A stretch of DNA of 64,000 bases from Pseudomonas pseudonitroreducens. GTDB lineage: Bacteria > Pseudomonadota > Gammaproteobacteria > Pseudomonadales > Pseudomonadaceae. A program made the translations under genes and the position numbers. Positions 8,976-16,441 of the stretch are shown in pieces; the first letter of the stretch is position 1; the number at the start of each line of letters is the position of its first letter. Below the pieces are notes generated by a model. The model was given only the letters and a program-made list of their open reading frames with translations, searched no databases and was not told the origin of the DNA. The DNA is taken from the NCBI RefSeq assembly GCF_021603645.1, contig NZ_BQHJ01000003.1:1-64000 (forward strand). Reading direction: 5' to 3'.

Positions 8976-9132
8976 CGGCTTGGTTGGGCCCGGAATGAAC
9001 AAAGGGAGCGATTGTACTGCAAAGGTCTACCCCTGGCCGACAGGGTGACGAAACGCGTCAGATTGCGACGGCACGAGCAGCGCCCGTGTGACGCATCTCA
9101 CGGAAAATCAGGGCTAAATGGCTGAATTTTCT

Positions 9133-9149
9133 GGCAAGTTTTTTGCCAA
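9133..9149. promoter_or_regulatory. Small inverted repeat in the mksF/divergent-gene intergenic region
   Basis: TGGCAA-GTTTT-TTGCCA is a perfect 6-bp inverted repeat located 45 bases before the 201-aa gene and about 160 bases before mksF. It could be an operator or chance in an AT-richer patch. No regulator is recognised for it. Confidence 0.3.
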
Positions 9150-9193
9150 AGTCTTTATTCAGAGACCTAGAAATCAGAGTCTGATCAGCGCAG

Positions 9194-9799
9194 ATGACCT
9201 ACGACGCCGCACTCGCCAAAGCCCGTTGGGCCGAACTGGAACGCCAGAACGACCTCGACTGGGACCTGGATGCGATCACCGATCGCAACGAAGCCATTGC
9301 CTTCCTGCAACGCTTCGAGAATCGCTTGTGCATCTATTCGTCGTATGTCGAGAAGCTGTACAGCAACTACAGCTTCGTGATTCCGGAGAGCCAGGAAGGC
9401 GGCATTACCATCCTGCCGGATGAGCAGGCCTGGTTCGACACCTTCCACGACATTCCTGGCGATGCGGTGGAGCCTACCGGCATCCACATCCTGCCCGGCG
9501 AGACCATGGGCTACAGCGGGCTGTACCTGAAGATCCCCGGCGAGCACCGACTGGTCGCCTCGCGGGAGTTGCCCTTCCAGGATGGCCTGAAGCTGCTGAT
9601 CAACCGTTACCGCATGCGCGGGGACATCTTCCTGCCGGTGCTGGTGAAGGGCGACTTGCGCGAGTACGAGGCGCGCATGCCGTCGCTGCACCTGCACCGC
9701 CTGAACATAGCCAAGCTGCAGGCTCATTCGCGGCTCAACCTCGATGCCATCAAGGGCGCGATCGCCGAGCACCTGATCGGCCTTTTCCGTCATCAGTGA
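9194..9799 (+). CDS. Conserved hypothetical protein, 201 aa
   Basis: Soluble protein without signal peptide or membrane segment. It has a mixed alpha/beta composition, many aromatic residues and a conserved-looking core around ETMGYSGLYLKIPGEHRLV. I do not recognise a family with a known function. Position and size match a conserved hypothetical gene next to mksF in P. aeruginosa as I recall. It is transcribed divergently from mksFEB across a 200-base gap, so the two units may share regulation, but nothing in the protein resembles the MksG nuclease. No clear ribosome binding site precedes the ATG. Confidence 0.7.
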   Translation: MTYDAALAKARWAELERQNDLDWDLDAITDRNEAIAFLQRFENRLCIYSSYVEKLYSNYSFVIPESQEGGITILPDEQAWFDTFHDIPGDAVEPTGIHILPGETMGYSGLYLKIPGEHRLVASRELPFQDGLKLLINRYRMRGDIFLPVLVKGDLREYEARMPSLHLHRLNIAKLQAHSRLNLDAIKGAIAEHLIGLFRHQ

Positions 9800-10035
9800 G
9801 CCTTTAGCTGCGACAGGCTGTCACCCGGGTGTGACGATGGGTAACAACCCGGCCCGGACATTCCTTTCCTCGTCTATCGTTTGAGGCGATTTACTCGACT
9901 ATGGGTCGGCCCGCCGTGGCGGGTGAGTTCCTATAGTGGCATCACGGCGCCGAGTCTCGCCCTGTTCCACGAGCCGATACGCCCGACGAATAACAACAGG
10001 CGCCCGCCAAAAGGGGGCCAGGAAAGGAGAGTGCC

Positions 10036-11118
10036 ATGCGTCAGTCCTCCGGTCCGCTCATGCGTGCCCTTGCCTTGCTCTGCGGCGGCCTGCTGGCCTT
10101 TTCCGCCCAGGCGCGCATGCAGTCGATGGACGATGAAGAGCTGTCCGCCATCTCCGGTCAGGGTGCGATGCTCACCGTCGACGCCTCCACCTACCAGAAC
10201 TACCAGTACACCCGGCTGAACTTCGGCGCCGACGTCAGCCTGCTGACCAATATCGACCAGTTGAGCCTGGGCAACTACAGCCGCACGGGCTCGACCACCG
10301 TCTCCGGCCAGCCGGCGGATATCCTGATCAACAACTTCGCCCTGGGCCGGGTGGACAACGCCAACTCCCCCGATGCCAAGGTGGTGCCGTTCCAGATCCG
10401 CGACCCCTACGTCGAGTTCGCTTTCCAGACCAACAACGGGGTGCGCCAACTGGTGGGGGCACGGGTCGGCTTCGGCAAGGCGCAGGGCGATCTTTCCGGT
10501 GACATCCTGTCGATCACCGGCAACCTGCAGGGGCAGATCTACGGCCCGGCCTCCATTGCCTACGACTACTACACCCGCAATGGTTGCCCGAACATCATCA
10601 ACTGCCTTGCCCTGGCGGTAGCCGGCGACACCCCGGTATACGCCGACGTGGTGCTGCTCAAGCGCGGTACCGGCGAGGCCACCATCAACGGCCAGCCGAT
10701 CAACCGCGCCGAGCAGATCGGCATTGCCAAGGGCGACTCGCTGCATTCGGATGCCGGCGGCCTGATCGCCTCGTTGATCCCGACCCTGTCGACCACCAGC
10801 AACTGCCAGGCGCTGGGCCTGACCACCTGCTTCGACCTGACCAACTACAAGACCATCTACATCGGCAAGCCGGGCTCCACCGATATCAACACCGGCGCCC
10901 AGGGCATCTTCTTCTCCCTGCAGAACCAGAACGTGCCCTGGCAGGACCTGGCCAACGCCGGCAACTTCGTCAACACCCAGTCCGGCGCCTTCGCCAACTT
11001 CCCGAAGGTCGGCAGCGGCGCGGACGCCGTCTACCCGATCCTGATCAACCTCTACGACGCCCTGCGCGGCCTGCCCCGGCAGTCCACCTGCATGGGTGCG
11101 CAAGCGGCGGGTTGCTGA
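10036..11118 (+). CDS. Exported protein with N-terminal MQSMDDEELSAISGQ motif (first of three)
   Basis: 360-aa protein with a Sec signal peptide (positive N-terminus, hydrophobic residues 9-24, likely cut after AQA at residue 26). The mature protein starts with MQSMDDEELSAISGQ. The rest is rich in Asn, Gly, Thr, Ser and Tyr with alternating beta-strand character, as in outer-membrane or surface beta proteins. It has two closely spaced Cys pairs that could form disulfides. The ribosome binding site AGGAAAGGAGAG is strong. The gene begins a three-gene run (stops and starts 1 and 3 bases apart) whose members share this mature N-terminal motif, which resembles the DUF6160-like group of Pseudomonas/Acinetobacter hypothetical proteins. 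Function unknown. Confidence 0.8.
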   Translation: MRQSSGPLMRALALLCGGLLAFSAQARMQSMDDEELSAISGQGAMLTVDASTYQNYQYTRLNFGADVSLLTNIDQLSLGNYSRTGSTTVSGQPADILINNFALGRVDNANSPDAKVVPFQIRDPYVEFAFQTNNGVRQLVGARVGFGKAQGDLSGDILSITGNLQGQIYGPASIAYDYYTRNGCPNIINCLALAVAGDTPVYADVVLLKRGTGEATINGQPINRAEQIGIAKGDSLHSDAGGLIASLIPTLSTTSNCQALGLTTCFDLTNYKTIYIGKPGSTDINTGAQGIFFSLQNQNVPWQDLANAGNFVNTQSGAFANFPKVGSGADAVYPILINLYDALRGLPRQSTCMGAQAAGC

Positions 11119-11119
11119 G

Positions 11120-12688
11120 ATGAGCTGGCGCGCGGCGCTACTCGCCTGCCTGGCCGGTTGCCTGGTGAGCCTGCCGGCACTGGGCATGAAGGCCCTGGAT
11201 GACGACCAACTGGAAGAAGTCAGCGGGGCGGGACTGGGCTTCTTCATCGATGGCTTCAGCTACGACCAGGCGAGCGCTACCTCGAAGATCACCGGGGTGA
11301 AGAACAGTGCCAACCAGGACGTGCAGGTGGACATTACTGGCGCCTACATCAAGGGCGCTGGCAGCCAGCGCGGTACCCTGGATACCAAGGCCTACCTGGG
11401 TACGCCGATGCACGCCTTCACCCTCGGCCCGGTGAAGTACAAGGCGGGGCTGAACATTCCCGCCAGCCAGGAAGCGCTGCAACTGATGACGCCGACCTGG
11501 ACCGACCCGATCAACGATACCCACAAGTTCGGCCTGTGGTCGTACTACCAGGGCTGCCTGTATGGCGACGCCGGTTGCACCAACCCGGCCCAGGCGACGA
11601 ACAAGATCAACGCCGAACTGAGCGCACTGAAGACCCAGCGCGACACGCTGCTGACCACCTACTCGAACAACATGGTGACGCTCAAGAGTGGCATCGATGC
11701 CGACATGGTGGTGGTCAACCAGCGCGAGGCGCAGGTGGACACGGCGCAAGCCACGCAGAAGACCAACTACAACAGCATGAACACCCGCTATAACGCCGCT
11801 CCCACGCAGGTCTGCGGACTGTGGTGCGTGGACCGTCCGGCGCTGGGGACCAAATACGATTGCGGCATCCTCGCCGCCTGTAACAACAACACCGCGGTGA
11901 AGAACTACAACGCCTCGGTGGATACCTACAACACCAGCACCGGCGACCTCACCACCGCGCAGCAGAACCTCAGCGCCGCCTGGTCGGTCAGCCGCAACGG
12001 CGTGACCTTGAGCCAGCGCGCCAGCGACTACGACAAGTTCGTCCAGCTCTGCGGTGCGCAAGGCGGCAGCGCCACCACCTGCGTCAGCGGCACCATCACC
12101 CGCACCGAGAAGAATGTGTCCACGGTGCAATTGGTGGCCGGCGCCATGCAGAACTCTTCCGGCACCCGCATCCAGGGCCTGGATATCGGCATCGCCACCA
12201 AGTTCACCCTGCCCAGCACCGCCTACAACAGCAACGGCAGCGCAGGTGCCACCACCACGCGGACCGACTTCTTCTCCATCGCCCTGGAGAACTTCACCCT
12301 CAACGGCTCGTACCTCAACCTGTGGGGCGACTCCGCTGGCCTGAAGGCCTCCATGAGCCTGCAGATGTATGCCGACAAGTTGATCATCGCCGGCTGCGAG
12401 AATTGCGCCGACAGCAACAAGGTGGTGGCCAAGAACGTCTACTTCGACCTCAACCTGGGCGACGCCAACTACCAGCCGGCGACGCTCTCGGTGGCCAGCA
12501 ACGGCGACCTGATGCTCAGCGCGCCGGGCGTCACCTGGGCCAATCACGAGGCCTTCTACCAGAACGTGCAGAAGAGCAATATCAGCATCGGCAACCTGAA
12601 CATCAGCGGCACCGACGTCGGTTCCCAGGCCATTCGCGGCCTGCGTATCGATTACCTGAACGTCCGTACCGTGAACCTGCCGCGCTAG
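11120..12688 (+). CDS. Exported protein with N-terminal MKALDDDQLEEVSG motif (second of three)
   Basis: 522-aa exported protein with a short signal peptide (residues 1-22, ending LPALG). The mature start MKALDDDQLEEVSG is equivalent to the motif in the flanking genes. An internal section (about residues 165-330) differs from its neighbours: it is helix-forming, rich in Ala, Thr, Asn and Gln, and holds several Cys residues, like a coiled-coil insertion between beta-rich N- and C-terminal parts. The C-terminal third has repeated strand-like segments with Asn/Gly turns. The ATG at 11120 lies one base after the previous stop, implying coupling. Function unknown; an outer-membrane or surface location is inferred only from composition and export signal. 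Confidence 0.78.
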   Translation: MSWRAALLACLAGCLVSLPALGMKALDDDQLEEVSGAGLGFFIDGFSYDQASATSKITGVKNSANQDVQVDITGAYIKGAGSQRGTLDTKAYLGTPMHAFTLGPVKYKAGLNIPASQEALQLMTPTWTDPINDTHKFGLWSYYQGCLYGDAGCTNPAQATNKINAELSALKTQRDTLLTTYSNNMVTLKSGIDADMVVVNQREAQVDTAQATQKTNYNSMNTRYNAAPTQVCGLWCVDRPALGTKYDCGILAACNNNTAVKNYNASVDTYNTSTGDLTTAQQNLSAAWSVSRNGVTLSQRASDYDKFVQLCGAQGGSATTCVSGTITRTEKNVSTVQLVAGAMQNSSGTRIQGLDIGIATKFTLPSTAYNSNGSAGATTTRTDFFSIALENFTLNGSYLNLWGDSAGLKASMSLQMYADKLIIAGCENCADSNKVVAKNVYFDLNLGDANYQPATLSVASNGDLMLSAPGVTWANHEAFYQNVQKSNISIGNLNISGTDVGSQAIRGLRIDYLNVRTVNLPR

Positions 12689-12706
12689 CGCATGAGGAGA
12701 CTCGCC

Positions 12707-13222
12707 GTGAAAATCGCACGCCTCTCGAGCCGACTCCTGGTCCCTCTGTTCCTGCTGACCGCTGGCGCCGCCCACGCTGAGATGCGCGGTCTGGACGACA
12801 GCGAAATGGCCGACGTCAGCGGCCAGGATGGTGTCAGCCTGAGCGTCAACTTCAACCTTGCCGCCAACACTGCCGATACCCGCTGCACTGGCGGCTGTGG
12901 TGCGCGGTTGGCGATCCAGCCGCTCAATAGCACCGGCTACATCGTGCTGGACAACATCAAGGGCACCTTCAGCTTCGACGGCATGTCCATCGACATGGTG
13001 ACCATCAACAACGGCTTCAACGGCGACGGCGCGCTGTTCAACCGCCAGGCCATGAAGATCGGCCTGACCAATGCCAGCGCCAGCAACCTGCAGTTCACCC
13101 TGGGCGGCGCCAACCAGGGCAAGGTTTCCGGCAGTGGCCTGCAACAGACCAACCTGCTTACCTACCAGGCCACCGGCGCGGTCAAGCTCACCGGCAACAT
13201 CTACGTCTTCGGTACTCCATAA
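12707..13222 (+). CDS. Exported protein with N-terminal MRGLDDSEMADVSGQDG motif (third of three)
   Basis: 171-aa exported protein. I place the start at GTG 12707, seven bases after GAGGAG, giving MKIARLSS and a normal signal peptide ending AAHA; an ATG at 12692 would add five residues and overlaps that Shine-Dalgarno. The mature chain begins EMRGLDDSEMADVSGQDG, followed by a Cys pair (TRCTGGCG) and Asn/Gly/Ser-rich beta segments. It is the shortest member of the trio and looks like the shared module on its own (leader motif plus one beta domain). Function unknown. Confidence 0.78.
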   Translation: MKIARLSSRLLVPLFLLTAGAAHAEMRGLDDSEMADVSGQDGVSLSVNFNLAANTADTRCTGGCGARLAIQPLNSTGYIVLDNIKGTFSFDGMSIDMVTINNGFNGDGALFNRQAMKIGLTNASASNLQFTLGGANQGKVSGSGLQQTNLLTYQATGAVKLTGNIYVFGTP

Positions 13223-13336
13223 GCGAAACGGCGGGCTCTCCGCCCGCTGGCCTTTCCCCCCGGCGCGTTTCACGCGACAATCCCGCCTCGTCGTGTCGGC
13301 CTGCCCGCGCAGGTACCACCCACAGGTAAACGCCCC

Positions 13337-14164
13337 TTGATCGAAGAAGCCCGTCGCCGCGCCTACCTTGGCGCCATGCAGGTCGCCAGCTGGCTGCCGC
13401 GCGTGGTGCTGCCGTTCGCCGCTCCTTCGCGCCCGGAGCTGCTGGAACCCCCCGCGCCCATCGTCGCCGAGCCCTCGGTTGCGGCACCTGCCGTCGTGAC
13501 CCGCGAGGCCGCCGCTGCAGTCGCTGCGCCGGCGCCAGTCGCGGCCGGCGAGCCCGGCTCGATCGCCGCGCGCCTGCTACCCAAGGTCGCAGCCCCGGCC
13601 AAGCCGGCTGTTGCAGTCAAAGCCGAAGAGCCGACCGAGGCGGAGGCCGAACCGGCTGTCCGCGCACCGATTGCGCCGCCGCCGCGCTTTGCCCTGCAAT
13701 TGCTGCGCGCCGGCGAATGCATCCTCCTGGTCGAGCTGCCCACCGGTGAGCCGCTGGCCAGCCGTGATCCGGCCTATCTGTTGCTCAAGGACCTGCTGCG
13801 CGCTGCCGGCCTGCCGGATAGCCCGCAACTGATGGGCGAGCCGGTACGCTGGCCGCTGTTCTCCCGCGGCAACATGGACCAGGGCCCGCAAGCCGCCCGC
13901 GAGTTCGTCCAGGGCTTCGTTGCTGCGCGGCTTGAAGAGGGCGCTCCATGTGCCTGCCTGTGGCTGGTCGGCATGCCTGCCGTGCGTTTTGCCGGCGAGG
14001 GCGATGAAGAGTCCCTGCTGCGCGAGCTGCAGGTCGAAGGCCTGGGCGTAGCCTGGGCACTGCCAGGCCTGGAGCGCCTGGCCGAAGAACCCACTTTGAA
14101 AGCCGATCTCTGGCGCGCCATGCGCCGCGTACGGCAACGCTGGATGAGTCAGATACCTGCATGA
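13337..14164 (+). CDS. holD: DNA polymerase III psi subunit candidate (HolD), with Pro/Ala-rich linker
   Basis: 275-aa protein overlapping rimI by ATGA, the same adjacency as holD-rimI in E. coli. The P. aeruginosa gene at this position (PA4679, from memory) was described as the highly diverged psi subunit of the clamp loader. The N-terminal 30 residues hold the short stretch MQVASWLPR, expected to be the part that contacts the clamp loader. Residues about 35-115 form a Pro/Ala/Glu-rich linker, and residues 115-275 form a folded alpha/beta domain that should bind chi. I use TTG at 13337, seven bases after AGGTAA, because the ATG at 13376 would remove the conserved N-terminal stretch. Confidence 0.65.
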   Translation: MIEEARRRAYLGAMQVASWLPRVVLPFAAPSRPELLEPPAPIVAEPSVAAPAVVTREAAAAVAAPAPVAAGEPGSIAARLLPKVAAPAKPAVAVKAEEPTEAEAEPAVRAPIAPPPRFALQLLRAGECILLVELPTGEPLASRDPAYLLLKDLLRAAGLPDSPQLMGEPVRWPLFSRGNMDQGPQAAREFVQGFVAARLEEGAPCACLWLVGMPAVRFAGEGDEESLLRELQVEGLGVAWALPGLERLAEEPTLKADLWRAMRRVRQRWMSQIPA

Positions 14165-14613
14165 GTGATGCCGTTTCCTTCCGCCCGATGACCGAGGCGG
14201 ACCTCGATGCCGTACTCAAGATCGAATACGCCGCCTTCAGCCACCCCTGGACGCGCGGCACCTTCGCCGACGGCCTGAAAAGCTACGAATGCTGGGTAAT
14301 GTTCGAAGGCAGCCAGCAGGTCGGCCACGGCGTGATCCAGTTGATCCTCGATGAGGCGCATCTGCTCAACATCACCGTCAAGCCGGAAAGCCAGGGCCGT
14401 GGGCTTGGCCTGGCGCTGCTGGAGCACTTGATGAAGCGCGCCCACGAGCGAGGCGGGGTGGAGTGCTTCCTCGAAGTCCGCGCCTCCAACGGGCCCGCCT
14501 ATCGCCTCTACGAGCGCTACGGCTTCAACGAAATCGGCCGCCGCCGAGATTACTACCCCGCCGTCGGTGGGCGGGAAGACGCGCTGGTGATGGCCTGCAC
14601 GCTGGTCGACTGA
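14161..14613 (+). CDS. rimI: Ribosomal protein S18-alanine N-acetyltransferase RimI
   Basis: 150-aa GNAT-fold acetyltransferase. The acetyl-CoA loop is visible as ESQGRGLGLALLEHL (Q/R-x-x-G-x-G/A type) near residues 79-93, followed by the family pattern FLEVRASNGPAYRLYERYGF near residues 101-120 and the C-terminal YYP. RimI acetylates the N-terminal alanine of ribosomal protein S18. The gene follows holD with a 4-base overlap, as in enterobacteria. Confidence 0.9.
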   Translation: MSDAVSFRPMTEADLDAVLKIEYAAFSHPWTRGTFADGLKSYECWVMFEGSQQVGHGVIQLILDEAHLLNITVKPESQGRGLGLALLEHLMKRAHERGGVECFLEVRASNGPAYRLYERYGFNEIGRRRDYYPAVGGREDALVMACTLVD

Positions 14614-14652
14614 GCACCCACCACGCGTGCTTCTTCGCACTGACCAGGAAGT

Positions 14653-14728
14653 AGGATGGTGTGGAGCGAAGCGATACCCATCAATTGGTGCGTCTGCGGC
14701 ATGGGTATCGCTCCGCTCCACCCATCCT
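14653..14728. repeat. Large palindromic intergenic repeat (28-bp arms)
   Basis: AGGATGGTGTGGAGCGAAGC followed by GATACCCAT (left arm) pairs with ATGGGTATCGCT plus CCGCTCCACCCATCCT (right arm) around a 20-base loop. The arms mismatch at only about two positions. A degraded copy lies at 3933-4010, so this is a family of mobile hairpins rather than a terminator (no T tract). Confidence 0.8.
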
Positions 14729-14836
14729 GCGAGAACTTCCCCTGCCCCCCGCGACCCCGCACGCCGGAATCCAGGCGTGCGTGGGAGCAGACTCTGTCAG
14801 CGATCGCTTCCCAGCCGCGCCATCCTCGCCCACTTT

Positions 14837-14862
14837 TGTAGGAGCGAGCTTGCTCGCGAACC
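14837..14862 (+). repeat. REP element
   Basis: TGTAGGAGCGAGCTTGCTCG followed by CGAACC is the exact core of the Pseudomonas REP family, here as a single copy. Confidence 0.88.
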
Positions 14863-15049
14863 TTCGCCCTCACCAGTTCGTCGCCCTCTCCCAACGCCCT
14901 TCACCAACCCCTCCTCGCGATAGCCCACCCTAGAGCCCTCTACACACCATCCCCCGCAAAGCCCGGAAATTTCTCATCATTCGAGTTTTTCCTACGCCCA
15001 TTCCTGTCTTACCCTTACCCCCAATAACAACAAGAAAAAGGTCGCAAAC

Positions 15050-16441
15050 ATGAATCGCAGCGATGTGATCGTGGTGGGCGCCGGTATATCGGGGCTGACC
15101 GCGGCCTGGCGTCTGGCGCAAGCAGGGCGGCGGGTCAAAGTGATCGAGGCCAACAAGCGGGTCGGAGGGCGAACGCTCAATCATCGTTTCGCCAGCGGCG
15201 AAGTGGTCGAGGTGGGCGGGCAGTGGGTCGGCCCGACCCAGGAGCGCATTCTCTCCCTGCTGGCAGAACTTGGCCTGGCGACTTACCCGCAATGGAACCA
15301 GGGCGACAACCTCACTTTTTTCGGTGGGCGGCTCAGACCGTATCGCGGCACCATCCCGAAGTTTCCTCCCCACGTCCTCCTTGATGTCCTTCAGGCTCAC
15401 GTCCGTCTGGACCGCATGGCGCGGGAAATCCCCCTGGGCGACCCCAGCCTGCACCCCAAGGCGCCGCAGTGGGACAGCCTGACCTTCGCCGAATGGCTGC
15501 GGCGCAACGTGCGCACCTCCACCGGGCGCAAGGTCTTCGAACTGATGTGCGGTGCCGTGTTCGCCGCCAGCCCCCATGACCTCTCGTTCCTCCATGTCCT
15601 CTTCTATATCCACGGCGGCACCAATCTCGACACCGTGCTCGGGGTTGACGGTGGGGCCCAGCAGGACCGCATCCTGGGCGGCTCGCAGCGCATCAGCGAA
15701 GCCCTGGCCGAGCGCCTGGGCGACGACGTCCACCTCGGCGAGCCGGTGCGCGCCGTGCGCCAGGATGGCAGCACTGTCGAGCTGATGACCGACCGCGGCA
15801 CGCACCAGGCCAGCCACGTCATCTTCGCCATCCCGCCGACCCAACTACTGCGTATTACCCAGGAGCCCTTGCTGCCCAGCTGGCGCGACCAGTTGCTGCA
15901 GCGTCTGCCCCAGGGAGCGGTGATCAAGTGCATGGCGCTCTACGACAAGCCCTTCTGGCGCGACCGGAACCTCTCCGGCCAGGCCACCAGTGAAACCGGC
16001 CCGGTGCGCCTGACCTTCGACAACAGCGTCCCCGATTCCGAGCGTGGCGTGCTGCTGGGCTTTATCGAAGGCGATGAGGCGCGTCAGTGGAACGCCCGGC
16101 CCAGCGGCGACCGCCGTGGCCAGGTGCTGGACTGCTTCGCCCGCTACTTCGGCGAGCAGGCGCTGCAGCCGGTGGACTATGTGGACAAATCCTGGGCCGA
16201 GGAACCCTTCGCCCGGGGCTGTTATGCCGCGCTATTCCCGCCGGGACTGTGGAGCAGCGGCGCAGCGCGCCTACGCGAACCCTACGGGCGTTTGCACTTC
16301 GCCGGCACAGAAACGGCGACGCGCTGGATGGGCTATTTCGACGGGGCCGTGGAGGCCGGGGAGCGCGCAGCGCGGGAAGTGCTCGGCGCGCGGGAAGATC
16401 ACGGGGAGGAAGACTATGTGCGACACCTTGGTATTGCGTAG
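15050..16441 (+). CDS. Flavin monoamine oxidase family protein
   Basis: 463-aa FAD-dependent amine oxidase. The N-terminal dinucleotide-binding motif VVGAGISGLTAA lies at residues 8-19, the substrate-side motif GGRT at about 43-46, and the GGQWVGPTQ loop at about 61-69. The C-terminal FAD segment HFAGTETATRWMGYF precedes GAVEAGERAA. The stretch RGCYAALFPPG places Cys391 at the position where animal and some bacterial monoamine oxidases bind FAD covalently (SGGCY-type motif), so a cysteinyl-FAD is possible. It would oxidise primary amines to aldehydes with release of ammonia and hydrogen peroxide. No export signal is seen. It overlaps the secernin-like gene by 26 bases, so the two are coupled. 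Confidence 0.85.
   Translation: MNRSDVIVVGAGISGLTAAWRLAQAGRRVKVIEANKRVGGRTLNHRFASGEVVEVGGQWVGPTQERILSLLAELGLATYPQWNQGDNLTFFGGRLRPYRGTIPKFPPHVLLDVLQAHVRLDRMAREIPLGDPSLHPKAPQWDSLTFAEWLRRNVRTSTGRKVFELMCGAVFAASPHDLSFLHVLFYIHGGTNLDTVLGVDGGAQQDRILGGSQRISEALAERLGDDVHLGEPVRAVRQDGSTVELMTDRGTHQASHVIFAIPPTQLLRITQEPLLPSWRDQLLQRLPQGAVIKCMALYDKPFWRDRNLSGQATSETGPVRLTFDNSVPDSERGVLLGFIEGDEARQWNARPSGDRRGQVLDCFARYFGEQALQPVDYVDKSWAEEPFARGCYAALFPPGLWSSGAARLREPYGRLHFAGTETATRWMGYFDGAVEAGERAAREVLGAREDHGEEDYVRHLGIA

Larger units (their letters stand above)
14614..15049. other. Intergenic stretch with two repeats and the amine-oxidase leader
   Basis: 436 bases without a gene. It holds a large perfect hairpin repeat (14653-14728), a REP core (14837-14862), and an AT-richer leader before the amine oxidase with the ribosome binding site AAAAAGG. 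Nothing else coding is seen. P. aeruginosa has another gene near here as I recall, but no remnant of it is recognisable. Confidence 0.7.

Noticed and set aside
10100-10170. Bacteriocin-type double-glycine leader peptide
   Set aside because: The DDEELSAISG stretch resembles such leaders, but it follows a full Sec signal peptide and precedes hundreds of residues; no dedicated peptidase-transporter is nearby.
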